Shown: positions 47,542-55,971 of the stretch, in pieces | Layout: every line of letters begins with the position of its first letter | Position numbering within the stretch: the stretch's first letter is position 1 | Assembly: GCF_024346355.1 (NCBI RefSeq) | Contig: NZ_JAGQCU010000008.1 | Location: forward strand, 54,523-118,522 | DNA from: Cyanobium sp. ATX 6A2 | GTDB taxonomy: Bacteria > Cyanobacteriota > Cyanobacteriia > PCC-6307 > Cyanobiaceae | Length of the DNA stretch: 64,000 bases | Direction: 5' to 3' | Notes under the pieces: model-generated | What the model was told of the DNA's origin: nothing | The model's input: only the letters and a program-made list of their open reading frames with translations | Databases searched by the model: none | Translations under genes and position numbers: made by a program

Positions 47542-48603
47542 ATGCCGAAGCAGCTGCCCCGCATGGCCCAGCGCCAGCCCCAACCGAGCCTCCGGCCCCC
47601 GGCCCGCGGCTGGCGGCCGGCCACGGGCTGGCGGCTGGCCGGCGGGGGTCTGGCCCTGGCGGTGCTGGGCAGTCTGGCCCTGGGGCCGGCGCTGCGCTTC
47701 AGCGCCCTGGCCCTCAACGAGAGCGGCGATCCCACGGAGGCTGCTCAGCCCACCCAGGTGACCCTGCCGGAGGATCCCTCGCTGCCGCGCCTGGCCGATG
47801 ACCGCCACTACCCGTTGGTGCCGGCCGATCCGGCCGAGCTGGCCGCCCTGCTCACGGCGGTGGAAACGGCCCTGCGCGATCCCACCACCGCCGCCGAGCA
47901 GCTGCCGCGGCTGGGCCACCAGCAGCAGGTGATCTACCGCCAGCTCTCCCAGCAGCCCGCCCAGTCGGAAGCGGTGCTGGCCGCGCTGGATCCGGCCTGG
48001 CGCGGCGTGGCTGAACGCCACCTGGCCGCCCGCCGGGAGTTCCTCACCATGCAGCGCCGCAGCCGGCCGCTGGCCGCCCTGCCGGCCTGGCGCATCATTC
48101 CGCCCGCCCCCGCCGAGGAGCTGCTGGCCCACTACCGCAAGGCCGCTGCCGCCACCGGCATCGACTGGGAGGTTCTGGCGGCCATCAACCTGGTGGAAAC
48201 GGGCATGGGCCGCATCGATGGCGTGTCGGTGGCCAACGCCCACGGGCCGATGCAGTTTCTGCCCACCACCTGGGCCCAGCCCGGCGTGGGAGCGGGCGAC
48301 ATCCGTGATCCCCACGACGCCATCCAGGCCGCCGCCCGCTACCTGGTGCGCCGCGGGGGCCTGCAGGACATCCGCAAGGGGCTGTGGGGCTACAACAACA
48401 GCGACTATTACGGCCGCGCCGTTCTCCTCTACGCCTCGCTGCTGCGCGATGATCCCCAGGCCTACATCGGCCTCTACCACTGGGAGATCCACGTGAACAC
48501 CGTGGCCGGTGACCTCTGGCTGCCTGTGGGCTACACCCAGAACGGGCCGATCTCGGTGAGCGCCTATCTGCAGCAGGTGCCCGCCAGCGGCCCGCCCCGA
48601 TGA
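47542..48603 (+). CDS. Lytic murein transglycosylase (SLT fold)
   Basis: A 353-residue protein with an N-terminal membrane anchor or signal (about residues 34-58, 'LAGGGLALAVLGSLALGPAL') and a C-terminal soluble lytic transglycosylase domain. The catalytic Glu is in 'INLVETGMG', followed by the family's 'HGPMQFLPTTW' and a later 'WGYNNSDYYGRAVLLYA'. It cleaves peptidoglycan between MurNAc and GlcNAc, forming 1,6-anhydro ends, in the periplasm. It begins ten bases after the membrane-associated gene and lies in a run of same-strand genes. Confidence 0.88.
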   Translation: MPKQLPRMAQRQPQPSLRPPARGWRPATGWRLAGGGLALAVLGSLALGPALRFSALALNESGDPTEAAQPTQVTLPEDPSLPRLADDRHYPLVPADPAELAALLTAVETALRDPTTAAEQLPRLGHQQQVIYRQLSQQPAQSEAVLAALDPAWRGVAERHLAARREFLTMQRRSRPLAALPAWRIIPPAPAEELLAHYRKAAAATGIDWEVLAAINLVETGMGRIDGVSVANAHGPMQFLPTTWAQPGVGAGDIRDPHDAIQAAARYLVRRGGLQDIRKGLWGYNNSDYYGRAVLLYASLLRDDPQAYIGLYHWEIHVNTVAGDLWLPVGYTQNGPISVSAYLQQVPASGPPR

Positions 48604-48613
48604 ACCCAGCCCA

Positions 48614-49933
48614 ATGAGCAACGCCCTGGTGCTGCTGGCCGAGGCGGCGGCACCCGAACCCATGCTCGACTGGCTGAAGCGGCATCTGTCAGTGCTGACC
48701 GGCTACCGGCTGCTGGCCAACAGTGAACTGGCCGAGGCGATCGCCAGCCGGCCGGCGATCGCCGGCCTCAGCCTCAGTGAGCGGCACGAGCTGGGCAGTC
48801 TCTCCGCCGGTGCCGACATCCGCGCTGCCGCCCTGGTGCTCAGCGGCGAGGTTGGGGCCGTGGTGGCCTTCCCCGCTGCCGGCACCCCGGCCCACAGCCA
48901 GCCCGACGCGGCGCTGCTGATCCGCGCCTGCGCCATCGCCCGGACCCCCCTGGCCCTGAACCCCGCCAGCGCCGATCTGGCCCTGCGGGGTCTGGGCCGC
49001 AGTCGGCTGGCCTACCTGCTGTTCAACCCGGTGGCGGGCAACGGCGATCCCACCGCTGACCTGGCCCGCATCCGCTCCCTGCTCGAGCCCCAGCTGCTGA
49101 TGAGCGTGGTGCTCACCCGCGCGGATGGGGATCCGGCCGCGCAGACCCGCGAACTGGTGAACCTGATCGAGGCCCGGGGCGAGGGGGACACCAGCGACGC
49201 CATGGTGGTGGCCTGTGGCGGAGATGGCACCGTCTCGGCCGTGGCCGGGGTGCTGGCGGGCACCGCCATTCCCCTGGGGGTGATCCCACGCGGCACCGCC
49301 AACGCCTTCGCCTCCGCCCTGGGCATTCCGCTGAATCTGAGCGAGGCCTGCCGCGTGCTGCTGGTGGGCCACGAGCGCCGGCTCGACACCGCCCTCTGCA
49401 ACGACACCCCGATGGTGCTGCTGGCGGGACTGGGCTTCGAGGCGGGCATGGTGGAGCGGGCCAGCCGCGACCTCAAGAACCGCCTCGGCACCCTGGCCTA
49501 CGTGCTGGCAGGGGCCCAGCAGCTGCTCAGCCAGCAGCCCTTCCAGGCCAGCCTCACGATCGACGGCACCACCAGCGAGCTCCAGGCCGCCGCCATCACC
49601 GTGGCCAACGTGGCCCCGGGCACCTCGGTGCTGGCCCAGGGCTTCGGCGAGGTGATTCCCGATGACGGCCTGCTGGAGGTGACCGTGGCCACCCCCGCCA
49701 ACCGGCTGCAGGGCCTCAATGCCCTGGCCGCGCTGATGACCTCGGCGGTGGTGCAGTCACCCACCAGCCACCCCGACCTGCTCGGCCTGCGGGCCAGGGA
49801 GATTCACATCGTCACCGACTCCCCCCAGCGACTGGTGGTCGACGGCGAGATGATCACCACCGACAGCGTTCACATCCGCTGCCGTCCCGAATCGCTCAGC
49901 GTGATCACCCCCCTGACCCGATCCCCGGCCTGA
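48614..49933 (+). CDS. Methylglyoxal-synthase-like domain fused to diacylglycerol/lipid kinase
   Basis: A 439-residue fusion. Residues 1-130 align with methylglyoxal synthase ('LGSLSAGADIRAAALVL' keeps the Asp of the GGD motif, and 'PAHSQPD' keeps the His). The usual 'HDxCK' phosphate-binding start and the 'TGTTG' loop are replaced, so MGS activity is doubtful. Residues 135-439 are a DagK-type lipid kinase: 'LLFNPVAGNGDP', 'CGGDGTVSAV' (the catalytic loop), 'PRGTANAFASAL' and 'GLGFEAGMVE'. Phosphatidic acid or sphingosine-like substrates are possible. The N-terminal domain may sense a triose phosphate or similar metabolite. It follows the transglycosylase by ten bases. Confidence 0.82.
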   Translation: MSNALVLLAEAAAPEPMLDWLKRHLSVLTGYRLLANSELAEAIASRPAIAGLSLSERHELGSLSAGADIRAAALVLSGEVGAVVAFPAAGTPAHSQPDAALLIRACAIARTPLALNPASADLALRGLGRSRLAYLLFNPVAGNGDPTADLARIRSLLEPQLLMSVVLTRADGDPAAQTRELVNLIEARGEGDTSDAMVVACGGDGTVSAVAGVLAGTAIPLGVIPRGTANAFASALGIPLNLSEACRVLLVGHERRLDTALCNDTPMVLLAGLGFEAGMVERASRDLKNRLGTLAYVLAGAQQLLSQQPFQASLTIDGTTSELQAAAITVANVAPGTSVLAQGFGEVIPDDGLLEVTVATPANRLQGLNALAALMTSAVVQSPTSHPDLLGLRAREIHIVTDSPQRLVVDGEMITTDSVHIRCRPESLSVITPLTRSPA

Positions 49934-49954
49934 TCCCGGCGCAGCCCCTGCCCC

Positions 49955-51532
49955 ATGAATTTCGCCAGCGAAGCCGGCATCGCCTCCAAGATCCGGCGCA
50001 TGGCCGAGCGGGTGCGCTGGGGCCATCCGGCCCTGGCGGCTGCCGGCATCGACCCCTGCCGGCTGGTGCTGGAGGGGGACCCGGGCGGCAGCGAGGCCTT
50101 CAGCTTCCTGGTGATCGGCGACAGCGGCACCGGCCGCCGCGGCCGCAACGACCCCCAGCGGCTGGTGGCCGAGCTGCTCCTGGCCCACGGCGAAGACGCC
50201 CGCTTCCTGCTCCACACCGGCGATGTGGTGTACCTGGTGGGCTCCAGCGAGCAATACCGCCGCAACTTCATCCGCCCCTACCGCGAGTGGCTGGTGGGGG
50301 GCGAGCACTGGCGGCAGCTGCGCCACAGCGAACTGGTGTTCCGGCGGCCGTTCCTGCCGGTGCTCGGCAACCACGACTACTACGACCTGCCGCTGCCCCT
50401 GGCGCTGCTGTCGCTGCTCACGGCCCTGCCCAGGCGCCTGCTGCGCCCCTGGGTCAACCTCGATGTGGGCTGGCACGGCTCCTTCTGCGGCCAGGCCTGG
50501 AGCGAGGCCTTCGTAGACCGGCTGGCCGCCGTGCCGGAGCAGAGCCTGAAGGCCCACCTGGCCTCCACCCGCAGCGCCGCGGCCGACGGCGCCGATGGCG
50601 GCCGCGCCCTGCTCTACCGCCCCGGGCGGTTCACGCGCCTGCCCCACCGCTACTACGCCAGCCGCTGGGCCGGCATCGACCTGTTCGCCCTCGACTCCAA
50701 CACCTTCAACCAACCCCTCGCCGGAGTCGGCGATCGCGCCGGGCGCGAGACCCTGCTGCAGCACCGCCAGGCCCTGGAGGCCGAACAGGCGGTGCTGCTG
50801 CGCGAGCTGGGGGGCGACTGGCTGACGGGCCGCCACGACGACCAGGCCGACGACAGCCGCGCCGATGCCCTGGGCCTGGCGGAGGAGCTCGATGAGCGCA
50901 TCCGCGACATCGACAAGCAGCTTGCCAGCGCCGCTGCCGCCCGCGCCGGCCGGCCCCCGGCGCTCGACGGCGAGCAATTGGCCTGGTTCGAGCGCCAGCT
51001 GCTGGCCTCCTGGCAGAACCCGGCGGTGCGCGGCCGGTTGCTGGTGCTCCACCACCCCCCCTACGTCACCGAGGCCACCAAGTGGAACCAGGCCCAGACC
51101 CTGGCCGTGCGCTGCCAGTTGCAGCGGGTGTTCGATCGGGTGGCCACCAGGTTGGGGGAGCGGCGGGAGGGCCGGCCGCTGGTGGATCTGGCCTTCAGCG
51201 GCCATGCCCACTGCCTGGAACTGGTGCGGGTGGCCGACAACGGCCGCGGCGATGCCGGCATCCCCTGGGTGGTGTGCGGCGGCAGTGGCTACAGCCTGCG
51301 CCGCCAGCGGCTGCAGGGGCCCGAGTTGCACGCCGCAGACGGCAGCCCGCTGGCCCGCAGCCACTTCTTCCATGGCCGCCATGGCCATGGCTCCGCGCTG
51401 CAACGCCGCTACTCCGGCCTGCGCGTGGATGTGGCCGCCGGGTCGCCGCCGCGCTTCACGCTCACCCCGCTGGTGGCGGAGCGGGCCGCCGGCCGCTGGC
51501 ACTGCCGGCCTCTGGAACCGATCCAGCTGTGA
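49955..51532 (+). CDS. Metallophosphoesterase
   Basis: A 525-residue calcineurin-like phosphoesterase. Metal-binding motifs are complete and in order: 'VIGDSGTGR' (GDxG), 'LHTGDVVY' (GDxxY), 'VLGNHDYYD' (GNHD), 'LLVLHHPPY' and 'FSGHAHCLEL' (GHxH). A long insertion between GNHD and the C-terminal half includes Arg/Asp-rich helices, and 'VCGGSGYSLRRQ' follows. The substrate is unknown; secreted acid phosphatases are similar, but no signal peptide is seen, so it may be cytosolic. Its last 71 bases overlap the 3' end of the convergent DUF1537 kinase gene. Confidence 0.85.
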   Translation: MNFASEAGIASKIRRMAERVRWGHPALAAAGIDPCRLVLEGDPGGSEAFSFLVIGDSGTGRRGRNDPQRLVAELLLAHGEDARFLLHTGDVVYLVGSSEQYRRNFIRPYREWLVGGEHWRQLRHSELVFRRPFLPVLGNHDYYDLPLPLALLSLLTALPRRLLRPWVNLDVGWHGSFCGQAWSEAFVDRLAAVPEQSLKAHLASTRSAAADGADGGRALLYRPGRFTRLPHRYYASRWAGIDLFALDSNTFNQPLAGVGDRAGRETLLQHRQALEAEQAVLLRELGGDWLTGRHDDQADDSRADALGLAEELDERIRDIDKQLASAAAARAGRPPALDGEQLAWFERQLLASWQNPAVRGRLLVLHHPPYVTEATKWNQAQTLAVRCQLQRVFDRVATRLGERREGRPLVDLAFSGHAHCLELVRVADNGRGDAGIPWVVCGGSGYSLRRQRLQGPELHAADGSPLARSHFFHGRHGHGSALQRRYSGLRVDVAAGSPPRFTLTPLVAERAAGRWHCRPLEPIQL

Positions 51533-52982
51533 GCGGCTGCGGCAGCGCTGTGAGCGCCTGGGGGTGCTCCATCAGCTCCCAGGCCTGGCGCAGGCTGCCG
51601 GCAGCGCCCAGGTTGCCGGGGAAGGTGAGCACCGGCAGGCCCGCCAGGCCGGCCGCCAGGGCTGGATCGCCGCTGGGCAGCCGCACCAGCGACAGCCCCG
51701 GCAGCAGCTGACCCTGCAGCTCCAGCAGAGAGGCCCCCAGCCCCTCGGCCAGCAGGGTGTGGGTGGTGATGCCGCCCTTGCTGATCAGGTAGCCCAGGCG
51801 CGGCGCCAGGGCAGCGGCGAGCCGAGCCATCAGGGCCGCCAGCTCCAGTCCCAGCCGGCGCCGCTCGCCGGCCGAGTGGCAGTGCAGCTCCCCCCGGCTG
51901 GTGAAGAGCACCGGCGTGCGGCCGGCGGCCAGCTGCGCCTCCAGCCGCTGCAGCCAGCCGCGCTCCAGCGAGGCCAGGAGCTCGGCGGGCAGCGGCCGCT
52001 CCAGCACCCGGGCCAGCTTGGCCACCTCGAGCTCGATGCCGCTGCAGCCGGGCCCGGCCAGCAGGGCCTCCAGCTGGGCATCGGCGAGGGGCACGTGGGA
52101 ACCCACCAGCACCAGGCCCGGCAGCCAGCGGCCGCCGGGGCCGCGGCGGCGGAGCCCCGCCAGGGCCGCTGGCGCGAGGGGCTGGGGGCCGATCGGCGCC
52201 AGGGCGTTGAGCAGGCTGGCGGCCGCCTGAAACAGAAACCGCCGCGGCCGGCCCCAGCGCGCGGCGGCCGCGGGCCCGGTGAGGTCCCGCACCGCGGCGC
52301 CGAGGGCCGCCAGTTGCTGCGGCCGCTCCGCGTCCACAGCCAGACAGCGGTTGCCCGCCAGCGCCGCCAGCCGCTGGCACAGCTCCGTGAAGCCCGGGCC
52401 CCCGGCGGCGGCATCCAGCTCCGCCAGGCTGAGGCGCTCCACGGAGGCCGCCGGGATGCGCCCGCCGCTCTTCTCCTCCACCCAGTCGGGCAGAAAGCTG
52501 CTGCGGTAGCCCAGCAGCCGGTCGCGGGCGAAGGCGGTGGTGTGCACCGGCTCGCCGTGCAGGCAGTGCACCCCGGCGCGGGTGCTGCGGCCGCCGGGCA
52601 GGAAGGCCGGCACCAGCAGGGTGGCGTCGACGCCACCGGTCCCGCCCAGTTCGGCGGCGATCACCTCCACCTCCAGGGGGAAGTGGCTGCGCAGGGTGGA
52701 ATCGCCGCGGCTCACCAGCAACCAGCGCCCGATCAGTCCCTCGCTGCGGGCCGCCTCCAGGGCCGGCCCCAGGGCCCGGCAGATCTGGCGCACGCGCGCA
52801 GCGGCCGCATCCGGATCGAGGGCACGGGTGTTGGCCAGCAGAAACAGGAACGGCGAGGGATTGGCCAGGCCGGCACGCAGGCTGGCGGCATCCCAGCGCA
52901 GCAGCAGCGGGCAGCTGTGCAGGGTCTGGGAGCCGGTGGGGTCGTCGTCGAAGACGACGATCTTGAGGGGAACGGCGGCCAT
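51462..52982 (-). CDS. DUF1537 four-carbon acid sugar kinase-like protein
   Basis: A 506-residue kinase of the OtnK/DtnK family, which phosphorylates D-erythronate, D-threonate or related sugar acids. The N-terminal 'VFDDDPTGSQTLHSCPLLL' (residues 10-28) is the sugar-acid pocket, 'RGDSTLRSHFPLE' follows, and the C-terminal 'GYLISKGGITTHTLLAEGLG' with 'LTFPGNLGAAGSLRQAW' is the ATP-binding half. The partner dehydrogenase and aldolase of known erythronate pathways are not adjacent. It is divergent from glcE with only 17 bases between start codons, so the two share a promoter region. It overlaps the phosphoesterase gene tail to tail by 71 bases. Confidence 0.82.
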   Translation of the reverse strand: MAAVPLKIVVFDDDPTGSQTLHSCPLLLRWDAASLRAGLANPSPFLFLLANTRALDPDAAAARVRQICRALGPALEAARSEGLIGRWLLVSRGDSTLRSHFPLEVEVIAAELGGTGGVDATLLVPAFLPGGRSTRAGVHCLHGEPVHTTAFARDRLLGYRSSFLPDWVEEKSGGRIPAASVERLSLAELDAAAGGPGFTELCQRLAALAGNRCLAVDAERPQQLAALGAAVRDLTGPAAAARWGRPRRFLFQAAASLLNALAPIGPQPLAPAALAGLRRRGPGGRWLPGLVLVGSHVPLADAQLEALLAGPGCSGIELEVAKLARVLERPLPAELLASLERGWLQRLEAQLAAGRTPVLFTSRGELHCHSAGERRRLGLELAALMARLAAALAPRLGYLISKGGITTHTLLAEGLGASLLELQGQLLPGLSLVRLPSGDPALAAGLAGLPVLTFPGNLGAAGSLRQAWELMEHPQALTALPQPLTAGSVPEAGSASGRRPAPPPAG

Positions 52983-52999
52983 GGCACCATCGTGCCGTG

Positions 53000-54217
53000 A
53001 TGCGCCCTGAGCCCCGCGAGCTGCAGGAGCTGGTGCGGGATCTGCACCGGCAGGCCTTGCCCTGGCTGCCGGCCGGCAGCGGCAGCCGGCTGGACTGGGG
53101 GCCGCCGGTGCAGCCTGGGCCGGGGCAGAGCGAGGCGCTGGTGCTGAGCACCGCGCGGCTGGATCGGATCGTGGAGCACAACCCGGGCGACTTCACCGTC
53201 ACCGTGCAGGCGGGCACACCACTGGTGGGGTTGCAGCAGGAGCTGGCCCGCCACCGGCAGTGGCTGTCCCTCGACTGGCCCTGGGGCACCCATGCCCCCG
53301 CCACGGCCAACGGCCTGGGCGCCGGCACGGTGGGCGGGCTGGTGGCCCGGGGTCTGGCCGGCGGCTACCGCCAGCGCTACCTGGGCGTGCGCGACCAGCT
53401 GATCGGCATCGGCCTGATGCGGGCCGACGGCACCGCTGCCCGCGCCGGCGGCAAGGTGGTGAAGAACGTGGCCGGCTACGACCTGATGCGGCCACTGTGC
53501 GGCAGCTGGGGCTCTTTGGCCCTGATCACCGAGGTCACCCTGCGCACCCAGCCGTTGCCGCCCCAGCGCCGCGGCCTCTGGCTGAGCGGTGCGCTCAGGC
53601 AGCTGCAGCCCCTGGCCCGCTGGCTGCTCGGCTCCAGCCTCAGCCCCGAGCGACTCGACTGGCACCGCCACACCCTGGCCGGCGCCACCAGCGACGAAGG
53701 GGCGGCGCTGCTGATCAGCCTGGCCAGCATCAGCCCCCAGACCCTTGAGGAGCAGATCGCCTGCATCGGCGAGCAGGCGGCAGAGGCCGGCATCCGGGTT
53801 GAGACCCTCGCGCCCGAACGCCTGGAGGTCCATCTGGAGCTGGGCCGCGGAGCGACCACGCCCCGGCCCGGCTGGCTGCTGCGCGCCGGCGTGCTCCCCG
53901 CCCGCGTGCCGGCGTTGCTGGAGGCCCCGGAACTCCGTGGCCTGAGCGCGGTGATCGGCGCCGGCAGCGGCCTGGGCGACCTCTGGGCCGCGGCCGCGTC
54001 CATGCCGGCCTACCGGGTGGAGGCCCTGCGCCGCCGCTGCCAGGAACTGGGGGGCCAACTCACCGTGCTGTGTCAGCCGCCCGGACCTGCCGGGGCGGCC
54101 ATCCCCGCCTGGCTGGATGCCCCCTCGCGGCCGCTGATCGAGGCGCTCAAGCGGCAGTTCGATCCGAAACAGCAGCTGGCGCGGGGGCGGCTGCCAGGGG
54201 TTCAGCCCCTGCCTTGA
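53000..54217 (+). CDS. glcE: Glycolate dehydrogenase FAD-binding subunit GlcE
   Basis: GlcE is the second FAD subunit of glycolate dehydrogenase, acting with GlcD and GlcF. The 405-residue product has the VAO-type FAD domain: 'FTVTVQAGTPLVGLQQEL' (residues 62-79), 'GTVGGLVARGLAGGYRQRYLG', 'DQLIGIGLMRADGTAARAGG', 'KNVAGYDLMRPLCGSWG' and 'ALITEVTLRTQPLP'. The ATG at 53000 is preferred to the overlapping GTG at 52997. The 3' end overlaps the convergent hydrolase gene by 71 bases. Confidence 0.92.
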   Translation: MRPEPRELQELVRDLHRQALPWLPAGSGSRLDWGPPVQPGPGQSEALVLSTARLDRIVEHNPGDFTVTVQAGTPLVGLQQELARHRQWLSLDWPWGTHAPATANGLGAGTVGGLVARGLAGGYRQRYLGVRDQLIGIGLMRADGTAARAGGKVVKNVAGYDLMRPLCGSWGSLALITEVTLRTQPLPPQRRGLWLSGALRQLQPLARWLLGSSLSPERLDWHRHTLAGATSDEGAALLISLASISPQTLEEQIACIGEQAAEAGIRVETLAPERLEVHLELGRGATTPRPGWLLRAGVLPARVPALLEAPELRGLSAVIGAGSGLGDLWAAAASMPAYRVEALRRRCQELGGQLTVLCQPPGPAGAAIPAWLDAPSRPLIEALKRQFDPKQQLARGRLPGVQPLP

Positions 54218-55085
54218 GGCCATCGAGCCACTCCTGCAGGGCGGCATTCACCTGCTCGGGCACCTCGTCGTGGGGGCAGTGGCCGGCCTCCAGCACCACC
54301 TCGGTGGTGGCCGCCGGGGCGTGGCGCTGGAACGCCGCCCGGCGGCCGGCGGCGTTGATCCAGGGATCGCGGATGCCCCAGAGCAGCAGCAACGGGCAGC
54401 TGAGCTGGGCAAACAGTTCGTCGAGGGGCTGGCCGCGGGGAATGTCGAACACCGTGCGGAACACCCCGAACGCCCCTGGGTCGAGGGACGGGCGCCGGAT
54501 CGCCTCCACCAGGGCGTCATCGACGTTGCTGCGGTCGACATACACCTGGTTGAGGGTGCGGCGGATGGTGGCGGGCCGGCGCAGGTTTTCGAACAGCAGC
54601 CGCTGCAGCACCGGGCTGCGCAGCAGGGCACCAGCGATCGTCTGGCGGGCGATGGCCCCCCAGCCCCGCGGCGGCGCCTGCTCATCGCTGAACGGACCGG
54701 CGGCATTGAGCAGCGCCACCCCGGCCGCCTGCTCGCCGAGGGCCACCCCGGCCGCCAGGGCGGAGAAGCCGCCCAGGGAATTGCCCACCAGCACCGTGGG
54801 CCGGCCGATGCGTTCGGTCACGTAGGCAACCAGCTGATCGCGCCAGAGGGCACCGCCATAGGCCAGCCCGGCGGGCTTGGCACTGCGCCCGAAGCCCAGC
54901 AGGTCGATGGCATGCACCTCATGGCGCTGGGCCAGCACCGGGATGTTGAAGCGCCAGTGGTCGGTGGAGGCGCCAAAGCCGTGCACCAGCAGCAGCGCCG
55001 GTCCCCGGGGGTGCTCCGGGCCCGCCTTCACGGCATGCACGCCATGGCCGAGATGCTGCCAGGCTTCAACGGTGATCGCGCTCAC
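54147..55085 (-). CDS. Alpha/beta hydrolase
   Basis: A 312-residue alpha/beta hydrolase. The oxyanion region is 'LLLVHGFGASTDHW' near residues 30-43, 'IDLLGFGRSAKP' lies near 59-70, the nucleophile Ser is in 'VGNSLGGFSA', the acid is likely in 'WGIRDPWI', and the terminal His is in 'EAGHCPHDEVPE'. The layout matches haloalkane dehalogenase/epoxide hydrolase-like enzymes of phototrophs. The substrate is unknown. The start is uncertain: GTG at 55085 (or 55088) gives the shorter form, while a longer frame to 55145 is possible. It overlaps glcE tail to tail. Confidence 0.8.
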   Translation of the reverse strand: MSAITVEAWQHLGHGVHAVKAGPEHPRGPALLLVHGFGASTDHWRFNIPVLAQRHEVHAIDLLGFGRSAKPAGLAYGGALWRDQLVAYVTERIGRPTVLVGNSLGGFSALAAGVALGEQAAGVALLNAAGPFSDEQAPPRGWGAIARQTIAGALLRSPVLQRLLFENLRRPATIRRTLNQVYVDRSNVDDALVEAIRRPSLDPGAFGVFRTVFDIPRGQPLDELFAQLSCPLLLLWGIRDPWINAAGRRAAFQRHAPAATTEVVLEAGHCPHDEVPEQVNAALQEWLDGLKAGAEPLAAAPAPAAVSDRTAA

Positions 55086-55156
55086 CACGGTCTCTCTCAG
55101 GCAGTCGATGCTAAGGAGCTCATGCAGGCGCCGCCCCCTCTCCAAGCTTGTGCCCG

Positions 55157-55465
55157 ATGGTTGTGCCCCACTGGATTCCCCTGCTGCCCGGCACCGCCTT
55201 CTGGGCCCTGGCGCTCTACCTGCCCCTGAGCCTGCCCCTGGGCCGCCTGGAGGCCGCCCTGGCCGAGGGCGACCTGCCCGAGAGCCTGCAGCAGGTGGTG
55301 CTGGTGGCCGGCAGCCTGCTGCTGGCCCTGGCCATCGGGGCCCTCACCAACCTGGCCCTGAGCTGGGCCCTGGGCCCCGGCTGGGCCAGCAGCCTGGGCC
55401 TGATCGCCGCCGGCTGGGGGGCCTTCACAGCACTCGCCAGTCAAGCCAGGGACAGCGGGGAATGA
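55157..55465 (+). CDS. Small membrane protein, two or three TM segments
   Basis: A 102-residue hydrophobic protein: 'LLPGTAFWALALYLPLSLPLG', 'VVLVAGSLLLALAIGALTNLALSW' and 'SSLGLIAAGWGAFTALA' are probable membrane segments. It has an acidic connecting loop ('RLEAALAEGDLPESLQ') and few other charged residues. I recognise no family. Its 3' end overlaps the convergent methyltransferase gene by 41 bases. It is divergent from the alpha/beta hydrolase, sharing a short upstream region. Confidence 0.58.
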   Translation: MVVPHWIPLLPGTAFWALALYLPLSLPLGRLEAALAEGDLPESLQQVVLVAGSLLLALAIGALTNLALSWALGPGWASSLGLIAAGWGAFTALASQARDSGE

Positions 55466-55967
55466 TCGCCGGCGTGCTGCTGCGGTAGGTGGCGTATTCG
55501 GGATGGAGGCGCTCCAGGGCCCGCTCCTCGCGGCGGGCCTTGCCGCCCAGCACTGCCACCAGGGCCAGCAGCAGGGCCAGATGCAGCAGGCTGCCCAGGG
55601 CCAGGGCCATGCCCAGCGAGCACAGCAGCACAGCCTGGTAGAGGGGGTGGCGGCAGCGAGCGTAGGCACCGCTGGTCACCAGGGCCGCATCGGCCATCGG
55701 TTCGGGCAGGGGCGTGAGGTTGGACCCCAGCCGCACAAACGCCCGCAGCGCCAGCAGCACACCCAGGAGCAACAGCACGGCACCGCTGAGAGCCAGGGGC
55801 AGGGGCCAGGCGTAGCCCCAGGAACCGGGCGCCGGCCAGGCGGGCAGCAGGTGGGCGGTGATCAGCAGCAGCTGGGCCAGCAGCCACCACTCACCGCGGC
55901 GGTTGTCGAGCCACCCTCCCCAGCTCAGGCCCCAGCGCCGCGCCAGCTCCAGCAGGGAGCGTGGCAC
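55425..55967 (-). CDS. Isoprenylcysteine carboxyl methyltransferase-like membrane protein
   Basis: A 180-residue membrane protein with four hydrophobic segments and the ICMT/PEMT C-terminal signature: 'YARCRHPLYQAVLLCSLGMAL', 'REERALERLHPEYATYRSST' and 'IIPRC'. Members methylate isoprenoid, phospholipid or other membrane substrates using SAM, and bacterial substrates are mostly unknown. It follows the CPA2 antiporter gene by four bases, so the two are probably co-transcribed. Confidence 0.78.
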   Translation of the reverse strand: MPRSLLELARRWGLSWGGWLDNRRGEWWLLAQLLLITAHLLPAWPAPGSWGYAWPLPLALSGAVLLLLGVLLALRAFVRLGSNLTPLPEPMADAALVTSGAYARCRHPLYQAVLLCSLGMALALGSLLHLALLLALVAVLGGKARREERALERLHPEYATYRSSTPAIIPRCPWLDWRVL

Positions 55968-55971
55968 CGGA

